The notes under the pieces are model-generated. The model was not told the DNA's origin. It made no database searches and saw only the letters and a list, made by a program, of their open reading frames with translations. The position numbers were made by a program, and so were the translations under genes. Positions 16,180 to 24,008 of a stretch of DNA of 64,000 nt are shown here, one piece after another. The stretch comes from Hymenobacter aranciens (lineage in GTDB: Bacteria > Bacteroidota > Bacteroidia > Cytophagales > Hymenobacteraceae), in assembly GCF_030580865.1 (NCBI RefSeq), contig NZ_JAUQSY010000007.1, positions 248,001-312,000 of the forward strand, given 5' to 3'. Position 1 is the stretch's first letter. Each line of letters starts with the position of its first letter.

Positions 16180-17198
16180 TGCTACTCAAGACCTTAGACG
16201 AGCTAAAGAAGTTCGTCGCCACCGACGCGACCGTTGACCTCCCGCCGGCCATTGCCCTGGCCCTGGGTACGGTCGAAACCAGCGAAGTCGAGCCGCTGCT
16301 TGGCTCGACGCTGCACGCCTGGTTGCAGGCGCAGTACGACGCCCCGGGCTTCGATGCCGCCGGCCCGTCGGTAGCCGCCCGGCTGCTGCGCGCGGTGCAG
16401 GCGCCGCTCAGCCGCCTGGGCACGGCCGCCGGCCTGGCCGGGCACCAGGCTACCATCGACAACACCGGCGTGCACATCCTAAGTACGGACACCAGCAAGA
16501 CGGCCTTTCCGTGGCAGGTGAACCAGTTGCGCGATTCGCTGGAGCGCCAGGGCTACCGCGACCTTGATACGCTGGTACAGTGGCTGGAAGACCACGCCGG
16601 CGACGCGCCCGAGCTGCAGGCCTGGGCGATTTCTGTGGCCGGCCAGCGCCACCGGCAGGAGCTCTTCACCAGCACGGCCGACTTCCAGCAGTACGAGAAC
16701 ATCAGCTCGAGCCGGCGGGTGTTCATCGCCCTGGGGCAAGTGCGCCGCCGGCTGGAGCACTTCGAGCTGGGCCGGGTGCTGGGCCTGGACTTCCTGCAAG
16801 AGCTGCGCGACCAGGTGCGCGACCGCGGCCTGACGTCGGACAACCGCAACTTGCTGCGCACCTACGTCTACCCGGCCCTGGCCGCCCTAGCCATCGGCCA
16901 CGGCATTCCCGAGCTGGGCCTGCGCCTAGCCGACGACGGCATCGAACTCACGATTGCCCGCGTCGATGACAGCAACGCCAAGGAGGCCGACGCCGGCCTC
17001 GACCAGCTGCTGCTCGGCCGGGCCAGCAAGGCCCTGGTCAGTGCCGAGCGCTACCTGCGCCACCTCACGGATTACCTCGACCGCACGGCTTCTGCCACGC
17101 GCTTCGCCACCTACTTCCACTCGCCGGCCTATACCGCCCCCAACCAACCCGTCGTGCCCACTAACACCGCCGAATCGCGGATTTATAAGTTCTGCTAA
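16179..17198 (+). CDS. Head-tail connector-like phage protein (tentative)
   Basis: A 339-residue mostly helical protein with one-base overlaps on both sides (TAATG). Its N-terminal VDLPPAIALALGTVETSEVEPLLG segment and overall helical layout resemble the DUF6712-type proteins found beside portal genes in Bacteroidota phages. A head completion or adaptor role is inferred from this resemblance and the position between portal and holin. Confidence 0.5.
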   Translation: MLLKTLDELKKFVATDATVDLPPAIALALGTVETSEVEPLLGSTLHAWLQAQYDAPGFDAAGPSVAARLLRAVQAPLSRLGTAAGLAGHQATIDNTGVHILSTDTSKTAFPWQVNQLRDSLERQGYRDLDTLVQWLEDHAGDAPELQAWAISVAGQRHRQELFTSTADFQQYENISSSRRVFIALGQVRRRLEHFELGRVLGLDFLQELRDQVRDRGLTSDNRNLLRTYVYPALAALAIGHGIPELGLRLADDGIELTIARVDDSNAKEADAGLDQLLLGRASKALVSAERYLRHLTDYLDRTASATRFATYFHSPAYTAPNQPVVPTNTAESRIYKFC

Positions 17199-17776
17199 TG
17201 CGCCTGCTCCTCACTCTCCTGACGACTTCCAAGTGGTTCCAGTCCCTCGCCCTGGGCGTGGTGCTCACGCCGGTGCTGGCCATCGTGCAGAAGTACATCT
17301 TCGCCGATTGGGAATTCCTGCGCTACCTGGGCGTGCTCCTCGTCGTCGACACCATCCTGGGCGTGCGGCGCCACTGGCTAGCCCACACCATCAGTAGCCG
17401 GGGCTTCAGCCGGCTGTTCCAAAAGTCCGGCATCTACCTGGCCCTGCTCGTGCTCACCCACGTGCTCAGCTCCTTCACCGTGCACGGCGAGCCCAACCTG
17501 TTTTTCAAGTGGTTCGACACCTTCATGTACTCCTGCATGATGGCCCGCGAAGCCCTCAGCATCCTGGAGCATGCCGCTCTCATCGAGCCGCGTCTGGTGC
17601 CCAAGGCCCTGCTCAAGCGCCTGGCCCTGGTGTCGGAGGAAGGGTTCGAGGCCGCGCTGACGGCTATGCCTGCCTCGCAGCTCAGCACCGCGCCCCTGAG
17701 CACCGCGCCGCCGGCACCCCCCATCCCGTCACCCACGGACGCAAGTCCCTTAACCGATAGTCGCTATGACGCCTGA
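17198..17776 (+). CDS. Holin
   Basis: A 192-residue protein with hydrophobic segments near residues 15-35, 40-58, 75-95 and about 105-125, then a charged cytoplasmic tail with Ala/Pro repeats. VDTILGVRRHWLAHTISSRGFSRLFQK is characteristic of the Phage_holin_4 family. Holins open the inner membrane at a timed moment to release endolysin. The gene overlaps the endolysin start by 11 nt and forms a lysis cassette with the next two genes. Confidence 0.8.
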   Translation: MRLLLTLLTTSKWFQSLALGVVLTPVLAIVQKYIFADWEFLRYLGVLLVVDTILGVRRHWLAHTISSRGFSRLFQKSGIYLALLVLTHVLSSFTVHGEPNLFFKWFDTFMYSCMMAREALSILEHAALIEPRLVPKALLKRLALVSEEGFEAALTAMPASQLSTAPLSTAPPAPPIPSPTDASPLTDSRYDA

Positions 17777-18224
17777 CCAATTTATCGCCACCTACGCGCC
17801 GGCCGCCCAGCGGGCCTGCGCCGGCACCGGCCTGCTGGCCTCCATCAACCTGGCCCAGGCCATCCTCGAATCCGGCTGGGGCGCCTCGGGCCTCACCCGC
17901 TCGGCCAACAACTTCTTCGGCATCAAGGCCGGCAAGTCCTGGCGGGGTCCCGTCGTCACGCTGCCCACCCGGGAGCAGCGCCCGGATGGCACCCTGTACA
18001 CCGTGCAGGCCGCCTTCCGCAAGTACCCCACGCCGGAGGCCGCCTTCCAAGACCGGGTGGCGCTGTTCCGCCTGCTGCCCCGCTACCACCGCCTCTTCCG
18101 CGTCGACACGGTGGCCGCCGAAGCCCAGCTGCTCAAGGACTGCGGCTACGCCACCGACCTGCAATACCCGGCCAAGCTGGTGAGCATCGTGAAGAAGTAC
18201 AACCTCACCCGCTTCGACTCGTGA
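17766..18224 (+). CDS. Endolysin, glucosaminidase (FlgJ/GH73-type)
   Basis: A 152-residue protein consisting of one glucosaminidase domain. The catalytic Glu is E35 in AQAILESGWGAS, followed by NNFFGIKAG and the later AAFRKYPTPEAAFQDRVALF, as in GH73 enzymes. It would hydrolyse the N-acetylglucosaminyl bond of peptidoglycan. No signal peptide is present, so release through the upstream holin is expected. The stop overlaps the spanin candidate start. Confidence 0.9.
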   Translation: MTPDQFIATYAPAAQRACAGTGLLASINLAQAILESGWGASGLTRSANNFFGIKAGKSWRGPVVTLPTREQRPDGTLYTVQAAFRKYPTPEAAFQDRVALFRLLPRYHRLFRVDTVAAEAQLLKDCGYATDLQYPAKLVSIVKKYNLTRFDS

Positions 18225-18574
18225 TGCGCCGCGCCTCCCTCCTGCTGCTGGGCCTGCTGCTGGCCTGCAACCGCGAAGCCTGGCGTAGCGCCCAGCCGAA
18301 CCCGGCCGCCGATAGCCTGCTGCGGGCCGAGCTACCCAGCGCCCGCAAGCTGAAGTTCACCGCCCCTACCACCATCATCGTGCAGCGGGGCGACCACAAC
18401 TCGGCCGCGCCCACCACCACCGACAACACCAAGGCCGGCCAGAAGCGCGGCACGGCCGCCACCGGCCCCGGCAGCACCGCCACCAGCCAGCCGGCGGCCA
18501 CGCCCTGGTGGGTGTATGGCCTCTTCGTCGCCGGGGGCATCGCTATAGGCTTCTGGATTCGTGGAAGACTCTGA
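18224..18574 (+). CDS. Candidate unimolecular spanin (u-spanin)
   Basis: A 116-residue protein. The N-terminal lipoprotein signal (residues 1-15) ends in LLLAC with Cys15 as the lipidated residue. The middle is a Thr/Pro/Gly-rich periplasmic stretch. The C-terminus is a single membrane helix (WWVYGLFVAGGIAIGFW) and a short RGRL tail. An outer-membrane lipid anchor plus an inner-membrane C-terminal helix is the defining topology of u-spanins such as T1 gp11. It overlaps the endolysin stop (TGATG). Spanins fuse inner and outer membranes in the last step of lysis. Confidence 0.75.
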   Translation: MRRASLLLLGLLLACNREAWRSAQPNPAADSLLRAELPSARKLKFTAPTTIIVQRGDHNSAAPTTTDNTKAGQKRGTAATGPGSTATSQPAATPWWVYGLFVAGGIAIGFWIRGRL

Positions 18575-18597
18575 CGGAATTCGTCAACAACTTCACG

Positions 18598-18663
18598 ATG
18601 GAGCAGTTCTTCCAACGCTACCATCTGCTGCCCCTGACGCCGGTCAGCAAGTTTGAGTATTAG
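18598..18663 (+). CDS. Tiny open frame after the lysis cassette (uncertain)
   Basis: The 313-bp gap 18575-18887 has no long gene. An in-frame stretch from about 18556, with ATG at 18598, encodes MEQFFQRYHLLPLTPVSKF plus two residues before TAG. An overlapping frame from GTG 18561 gives 31 residues. Both are too short to judge. They could be remnants of a phage gene displaced when the kinase gene was inserted. Confidence 0.2.
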   Translation: MEQFFQRYHLLPLTPVSKFEY

Positions 18664-18763
18664 CTCGTGATGATATGCGCCGCTTTAGAGCAATGCATCC
18701 GCGAGCTCGTCCCGAATGCGTAATGCTGCCGGCCCGACCCGACTGTCGGTCCGCTTATGATTC

Positions 18764-18809
18764 CCAAAAGAAAACGCTCCGGCCGGTTGGCTGGAGCGTT
18801 TTCTTTTGG
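18764..18809. terminator. Strong bidirectional terminator after the lysis module
   Basis: A perfect 17-bp inverted repeat (CCAAAAGAAAACGCTCC with its complement) around a 12-nt loop, A-rich on one side and T-rich on the other. It insulates the lysis genes from the downstream histidine kinase gene. Confidence 0.9.
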
Positions 18810-18851
18810 TGAATGTGGCGCTTACGCGGCCAGGCAACTCATAATAGCCCG

Positions 18852-18859
18852 TACTTTTG
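18852..18859 (+). promoter_or_regulatory. Host-type -7 box of the histidine kinase gene
   Basis: TACTTTTG matches the Bacteroidota TAnnTTTG -7 consensus exactly, 28 nt upstream of the start codon. No good -33 TTTG lies at the usual distance. The phage-type GTCCTTTT element is absent, so the gene is probably expressed by host polymerase in the lysogen. Confidence 0.5.
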
Positions 18860-18887
18860 AGGAATTGAGTTACTAACTACCTTTTTC

Positions 18888-20627
18888 ATGCCTTCGCTGC
18901 CAGTGTCGGAAGATTCGTTGTCAGAAGCCGAATTGCTGGCCCGCCTGTTTCCGAACGGGGGAGAAATGGGGGAGCGGATTCGCCAGCTCGACTGGTCGGC
19001 CACCCTGCTCGGCCCCGTGCATGGCTGGCCCCAGAGCCTGCGCACCGCCGTCAGTATTATGCTGGGCTCGCGCTTTCCCATGATGGTGCACTGGGGGCCG
19101 GAGCTGGTGCATTTCTACAACGATGGCTACGCCACCATCCTGCAAACCAAGCACCCCGGTGCATTGGGGCAGCCGGCCAAGCCGTGGTGGCTCGAAATGT
19201 GGCCGTTTTTGCTGGAGATATTCGGCCCCGTGCTGGCCGGGCAGACTACCTATTTTGAGAACAGCCTGGTACTGCCCAACCGGCAGGGCTTTATCGAGGA
19301 GGCCTATTTCACCTTTTCCCACAGCCCCATCTACAACGAGCAAGGTACAGTAGGCGGAATTTTCGTAACGGCGCTGGAAACCACCACCACCGTGGTGCAG
19401 CACCGGCGGCTGGCCCTGCTCAGCCAGCTGACTGCCCAAACGGCCCTGGCCGCCGAGCTGGCAGAGGCGGCCCAGCACATCATGGCGGCCCTGTCTACCA
19501 ATACGGCCGACATTCCCTTCGCCCTGCTCTACACCCACGACCAGTTCACGCCGCACGCGCAGCTGCGGGCCTGGTTTGGGCTGCCCGCCGGCGAGCCCAC
19601 GGCCCCGGCCACCCTCACCGTAGTACCCCAGCAACAGGACCGGCGGGGCTGGCCGCTGGCCACCGTGCTGGCGCAGCACAAGCCACTACACATCCCCTCA
19701 CTGGAGGAGTGCTTTGGCCCCCTGCCCCCCGGCTTGTGGCCGGAAGCCCCGACGCAGGCCCTGCTCCTGCCGTTGGCCATGAATGAGGCCGTACCTTTGC
19801 AACGCACCGTGCTCATTGTCGGAGTCCATCCCCGCCGCCCCCTGGACGAGGCGTACCGCGCCTTTTTCGACCTGGTGGCCGACTACGCTAGCCGGGCGCT
19901 GGTGCGGGCAACGGTCATCAGCGAGGCCCGACGCCTGAACCAGGCGCTACGCGAGATAAATGAGTCACTGGACTCCTTCGTCCATATTGTGGCGCACGAC
20001 CTGAGAGGGCCGGTCACGAACCTGGACAGCCTGATAAAAGCCTACTATGAAGAAACGCCTGGCCCTGACCGGGAGTATATCGTGGGGTTTCTGCAACAGG
20101 AAATACAGCGACTCGGCGGCACCACCCAGGGCCTGATGCAGGTGTTGCAGGCCCAGTACGCGGCTGCCATCCCCACCGACATGCCCGTCGCCTGGCACGA
20201 CGTGTATGTCAACGTGCGGTCGGAAGTCAGCATCCTGCTTGCCCAGCAGCAGGGCACCCTCACGGCGGACTTTCAGGCGGCGTCGATAACCGGCTACCCG
20301 CAGGCGTTCCTGGAAAGCATCCTGAAAAACCTGGTAACCAATGCTCTCAAATACCGTTCGCCGGAACGTGCGCCGGTCGTGCGGGTGCATACGTTCCGGG
20401 AAGGCAAGACCACGCTGCTACTAGTGGCCGACAACGGACGCGGTATTGATTTATTGAAAGACCGGGAGCGGCTGTTCCAGCCCTTCACCCGCCTGACGGC
20501 CGAGGGCGAGGGCGCCGGGCTGGGGCTGCACATGATTCGCACCCTGATATACCGGCGCAATGGCACGCTGGAGGTGGATAGCGCACTAGGCCTGGGCACC
20601 ACCTTCACCGTCCGGCTACCGGAATAG
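18888..20627 (+). CDS. PAS-GAF sensor histidine kinase within the prophage
   Basis: A 579-residue cytosolic sensor kinase. Residues 30-170 are a PAS domain of the WSATLLGPVHGWPQSLRTAVS type. Residues 185-340 form a GAF-like domain. The H-box is FVHIVAHDLRGPV, with the phospho-acceptor His at about residue 369. The ATPase part has an N-box (NLVTNALKY, about residue 482), ADNGRGID, FQPFTR and GAGLGL. All kinase motifs are intact. No response regulator is adjacent. It lies between two terminators inside the late region, with phage genes on both sides, so it is cargo or a recent insertion. Confidence 0.9.
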   Translation: MPSLPVSEDSLSEAELLARLFPNGGEMGERIRQLDWSATLLGPVHGWPQSLRTAVSIMLGSRFPMMVHWGPELVHFYNDGYATILQTKHPGALGQPAKPWWLEMWPFLLEIFGPVLAGQTTYFENSLVLPNRQGFIEEAYFTFSHSPIYNEQGTVGGIFVTALETTTTVVQHRRLALLSQLTAQTALAAELAEAAQHIMAALSTNTADIPFALLYTHDQFTPHAQLRAWFGLPAGEPTAPATLTVVPQQQDRRGWPLATVLAQHKPLHIPSLEECFGPLPPGLWPEAPTQALLLPLAMNEAVPLQRTVLIVGVHPRRPLDEAYRAFFDLVADYASRALVRATVISEARRLNQALREINESLDSFVHIVAHDLRGPVTNLDSLIKAYYEETPGPDREYIVGFLQQEIQRLGGTTQGLMQVLQAQYAAAIPTDMPVAWHDVYVNVRSEVSILLAQQQGTLTADFQAASITGYPQAFLESILKNLVTNALKYRSPERAPVVRVHTFREGKTTLLLVADNGRGIDLLKDRERLFQPFTRLTAEGEGAGLGLHMIRTLIYRRNGTLEVDSALGLGTTFTVRLPE

Positions 20628-20661
20628 CCCCGCGACACCGCTACTTAAGCCCGCCAACGAA

Positions 20662-20690
20662 AGCCCCGCCCCCACCGGCGGGGCTTTTTT
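20662..20690 (+). terminator. Terminator after the histidine kinase gene
   Basis: AGCCCCGCC pairs with GGCGGGGCT over a 6-nt loop and runs into six Ts. The next phage promoter begins three bases after the T run. Confidence 0.9.
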
Positions 20691-20692
20691 GT

Positions 20693-20731
20693 GTCCTTTT
20701 CTCCCGTGGCGGGCGCTGGCAATTTCGTTGC
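20693..20731 (+). promoter_or_regulatory. Phage late promoter, tail module
   Basis: GTCCTTTT (20693-20700), 21 nt, then ATTTCG (20722-20727), with ATG 20732 four bases later. Very similar over about 45 nt to the promoter before 10133, including the CTTTTTTG upstream run and CCGTGGC. Confidence 0.65.
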
Positions 20732-21544
20732 ATGGAAACCCTGCAAATCGGCAACATTACCAAGCAAGTCCCCTCGACCTGGAACGAGCTGCGGCGCCAG
20801 CAGCTGCTGCCGCTCCTGGCCGAACTCTACGCCCCGGAGCGGCCCGGCCGTCGGCTGCGGCTGCTGGCCCTGCTCACCGGCTTCCCGCTGCCGCTGCTCG
20901 GTACCCAGCCGGTGGTGGTGCTGGCCCAGCTGCTCCCGCTCACTGACTTCCTGTTTGCGGAGGAGCACCTGCTCACGGCGCAACTCCTGCCCACCCTGCG
21001 CGTGGCCGGCCGCCGGCTCCGGCGCCAGAGCACCTGGCACGGCCCACGCGAGTACCTGCGCAACCTGCTCTTCGGCGAGTTCATGTTCGCCGACACCTAC
21101 TTCGTGCTCTACAGCCAGCACCAGCGCCCGGAGCACCTCGACAAGTTCCTGACCGTGCTCTACCGCCCGGCCCAGGAGGGGCTCGACGTCCACCACCCCG
21201 ACTGGAAGGGCGACGTGCGCGTGCGCTTCAACGAACACCAGCTCGAGGCCCGCACCCCGCGCGTGGCGAAGGTGCCCGCCATCGAGAAGCTGGCCGTGCT
21301 CACCTGGTATCGCGGCTGCCGCGCCCAGCTGGCCCAGGAGTTCCCCGACGTGTTCACGGCAGCCGAGTCCATCCAGCAGGCAGAAGACCAGCAGGCTCCC
21401 GACTGGTCGCGGGTGCTGCGCAAGCTCTCCGGCGGCGCCTTCGGTACGCTCCAGCAAACGGCCGAGCAGCCCTTGCGCCTCATCCTGGCCGAAATGCAGG
21501 ACGCCGCGGAGGAATACAACCGCCTTAAAAACCAGCCCCGTTAA
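20732..21544 (+). CDS. Phage tail-module protein of unknown function
   Basis: A 270-residue Leu- and Arg-rich helical protein. It has a repeated Leu-rich N-terminal half (LPLLAELYAPERPGRRLRLLALLTG) and a C-terminal acidic helix pair (ESIQQAEDQQAPDWSRVL, LAEMQDAAEEYNRL). No known domain. First gene of the tail operon with a leaderless-type promoter. It could be an assembly chaperone, since such proteins usually precede tape measure genes, but no slippery frameshift signal was found. Confidence 0.5.
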   Translation: METLQIGNITKQVPSTWNELRRQQLLPLLAELYAPERPGRRLRLLALLTGFPLPLLGTQPVVVLAQLLPLTDFLFAEEHLLTAQLLPTLRVAGRRLRRQSTWHGPREYLRNLLFGEFMFADTYFVLYSQHQRPEHLDKFLTVLYRPAQEGLDVHHPDWKGDVRVRFNEHQLEARTPRVAKVPAIEKLAVLTWYRGCRAQLAQEFPDVFTAAESIQQAEDQQAPDWSRVLRKLSGGAFGTLQQTAEQPLRLILAEMQDAAEEYNRLKNQPR

Positions 21545-21546
21545 CC

Positions 21547-22080
21547 ATGCGCAATTCCCAATACGCCGCCCTGTTCAAGGGCAAGGCCGAAACCCACGGC
21601 CTGATTCGCCACCGCGATAACTCGCCCCGCTTTGCCCGCATCATCGTCAGCATCGACCCGCTGCAGCGCCAGGTCGACTTGCTGGAGATGCAGGAAACCC
21701 TGCTCGGCCGCCTGCTGAAGCCCAACCACGGCGAGCAAGTGCTCGTGCTGGAATCGCTCCAGACGCAGTACACCGATAACCAGGGCGACCACTACCAGCG
21801 CCGCCGGCGGGGCGCCTTCTTCATTCTGGAACAAGTGCCCAAAGGCCAAGACCACTGGCTGGCCCTCGACCGCACGGAGCAAACCGGCGAGGAGATTCTG
21901 GGCGCCATCCTGGCCGATTATGCCGACGACGTGCAGGTGCGTTGGCCCATCGAAGCCATCCAGAGCGACGCCGTGGGGCCACTGCACGACGGCACCTGGT
22001 ACGGCACCCGCTTCGACCTTGAATTCACCACCCCCGCCAACGCGGCCCTGGCCTACCGGCCGGAAGCCTTCCCTTCGTAA
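21547..22080 (+). CDS. Tail-module hypothetical protein
   Basis: A 177-residue protein with mixed strands and helices: SPRFARIIVSIDPLQRQVDLLEMQ near residue 27 and a C-terminal FDLEFTTPANAALAYRPE end. No motif is recognised. It lies 2 nt after the previous gene and 5 nt before the next. A tail completion or terminator role is possible from context. Confidence 0.45.
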   Translation: MRNSQYAALFKGKAETHGLIRHRDNSPRFARIIVSIDPLQRQVDLLEMQETLLGRLLKPNHGEQVLVLESLQTQYTDNQGDHYQRRRRGAFFILEQVPKGQDHWLALDRTEQTGEEILGAILADYADDVQVRWPIEAIQSDAVGPLHDGTWYGTRFDLEFTTPANAALAYRPEAFPS

Positions 22081-22085
22081 GCCCG

Positions 22086-24008
22086 ATGATTGAGCTGATA
22101 ACCTACTGGACGCAAACCGGCACCTACGGCAGCCAGGCCGACCAGGTGTACGGCACCTACTACGAGGCCGAGACCTGGTACTTCAACCCCGTTACCCGCC
22201 AGGTGGTGTACACGCCGCGCCCGTTGGGCGGCTCCTACACCCAGGAGCAGTCGGCCGGCGACCCGCCGCCCCTCACCTACAACCGCCCGACGACGGAGGA
22301 ATTCTTCGTCTACGCCAGCGGCGCCGACCGCATCGGCTTCTTCCACGACGGGCTGGGCGGCTTCACCACCGTCATCACCACGCTGCTGGTCAGCACGCAG
22401 GTAGTCGACAACCCCTGCTTCGGCAACCGCGTGGGGCAAATTCTGGTGGCTGTGGGCGGGCTGGCCGGCCCGTTTACCTACGCCTGGGACGACGGGCCGA
22501 CCACCAAAGACCGCAGCCTGGTGCCCGCCGGCGCCTACCGCCTGAGCGTGCGCGACGTGAGCGGGGCCGTGGCCCACGCCCTGGTCACGGTGGGCCAGAA
22601 TCCGGAAATCCTCGTCGTGGTGAGCAAAACCGGCGGCGACGTCAGCCTGCAGGTGAGCGGCGGCACCGGCCCCTACACCTACCTGTGGAGCGACGGCGTC
22701 ACCACCAGCGACCGCGCGGGCCTGGCCGAAGGGCCGTACACCTGCACCATTACCGACGCCGTGGGCTGTAGCAAGTCGGTGGAAGTGCTGGTGAATAGCA
22801 ACCTGTTCTTCTGGTCACGCAACCCCATCCTGCTGAAGCTCGATGCCGGCGCCGCCTATCGCCTCGACCCGAGCACCAAGCCCAACCTCACCTTTCTGTG
22901 CGAGGTGTGGGTGGAGCACGTGTACGGCAGCGGCGTCTTCGAGCAGGTGGGGCCGTCGCTGGAGCAGCCGGCCGACGCCCAGGGCCGCACGGTGTTCGAC
23001 GTGCAGGCCCTGCTCGGCGTGCTGCTCGACTGGCACGTGCCGGCGCCCACGCAGGTGGGCCTGCAGCGGGCCGACCCATTGTTCCGCCGCTTCTACCTGG
23101 CGCATGCCGAAAGGTTTGGTACGCCGGCCGTGCGCGCCGGCACCACCGTGCGCGCCCAGAGCTACGTGGTCAAGGGCGGGCTGAGCTTCTATGAGCAGCA
23201 GGCCCGCACCTGGCAGAACCGCTACCAGCCCACCGTGCGGCCCTTCCTCACCTGGGAGCCGCCGGTGAAGTCCGTGCTGCCCGACCAGCCCGAGTTTCTC
23301 TACTACCAGGTGCAGTTGCCGGCCACCGACATCCTGCTGCGCGTGCGCGTCACCTTTGCCGATGGCACCACCCACGTGGGCAACTACGGCAGTGCCAGCC
23401 AGGTGCTCCCCTACGAGGTGCATTGCGGCGCCGTGGGCTACAGCCAGCTGGGCCTGGGGCGTCTCGACCGGGCCGACAACCCGGTGCGCGCCTGGGAAGC
23501 ATTCGTAATGGCCCCCGATGGCACGCCCCGGAGCGAGGTGCGCCGCTACGAGCTCGACCGCCGGCACTTCCCCCGCCGGCGCTACTTCCTCTTTGCCACC
23601 AGCCTGGGTGGCATGGCCACCTTCGCGGCCGTCGGCGAGGCCCAGCTCGAGGCGGAGGTGAAGGGCGAGGAGGCCGCGCTGGCGCTGCCGGCCGGCTACG
23701 ACCCGATGCGCGGTGATACGCTGGTGCAGGAGCGCACCCTACGCCCCATCCTGAAGGTGGCCAGCAGCTTCCGCACCCGCGCCCAGCAAGAGGCCGCCCA
23801 GGACTTGCTGCTGAGCCGGCGCGTGCTGCTGCTCAGCCGGGAGGGCCGCTGGCTGCCCGGCTTTATCAAAGCCAAAAACGCCACCCTGCTCGACGAGAGC
23901 AAGGCCGTGCCCACGCTGGAGTTCGAGTTTTACCTGCCCACCGAGCGCCTGTTCACGCCCTTCCTGGGCGACGAGCAGGTGAGCTACACCACCCCGCTGC
24001 TGCCATGA
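22086..24008 (+). CDS. Phage tail protein with two SprB-like repeats
   Basis: A 640-residue structural protein. Residues 110-170 and 175-236 are two SprB/PKD-like beta repeats. The second matches the pattern GGTGPYTYLWSDGVTTSD, then GPYTCTITDAVGCS, known from gliding adhesins of Bacteroidota. The remaining 400 residues are beta-rich with YQVQLPATDILLRVRVTF and end in LEFEFYLPTERLFTPFLG, suggesting virion integration. ATGA overlap with the next gene. The repeats may act as extended spacers or adhesive modules on the virion. Confidence 0.65.
   Translation: MIELITYWTQTGTYGSQADQVYGTYYEAETWYFNPVTRQVVYTPRPLGGSYTQEQSAGDPPPLTYNRPTTEEFFVYASGADRIGFFHDGLGGFTTVITTLLVSTQVVDNPCFGNRVGQILVAVGGLAGPFTYAWDDGPTTKDRSLVPAGAYRLSVRDVSGAVAHALVTVGQNPEILVVVSKTGGDVSLQVSGGTGPYTYLWSDGVTTSDRAGLAEGPYTCTITDAVGCSKSVEVLVNSNLFFWSRNPILLKLDAGAAYRLDPSTKPNLTFLCEVWVEHVYGSGVFEQVGPSLEQPADAQGRTVFDVQALLGVLLDWHVPAPTQVGLQRADPLFRRFYLAHAERFGTPAVRAGTTVRAQSYVVKGGLSFYEQQARTWQNRYQPTVRPFLTWEPPVKSVLPDQPEFLYYQVQLPATDILLRVRVTFADGTTHVGNYGSASQVLPYEVHCGAVGYSQLGLGRLDRADNPVRAWEAFVMAPDGTPRSEVRRYELDRRHFPRRRYFLFATSLGGMATFAAVGEAQLEAEVKGEEAALALPAGYDPMRGDTLVQERTLRPILKVASSFRTRAQQEAAQDLLLSRRVLLLSREGRWLPGFIKAKNATLLDESKAVPTLEFEFYLPTERLFTPFLGDEQVSYTTPLLP

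Noticed and set aside
18888..20627. Histidine kinase as a sign that the prophage ends at 18.8 kb and a second one starts at 20.7 kb
   Set aside because: The tail module at 20.7 kb uses the same promoter element as modules before the kinase, and each half lacks what the other supplies. One prophage with cargo is simpler.
20732..21544. Programmed frameshift for a tail assembly chaperone
   Set aside because: No slippery heptamer or coherent overlapping frame was found near the gene end.
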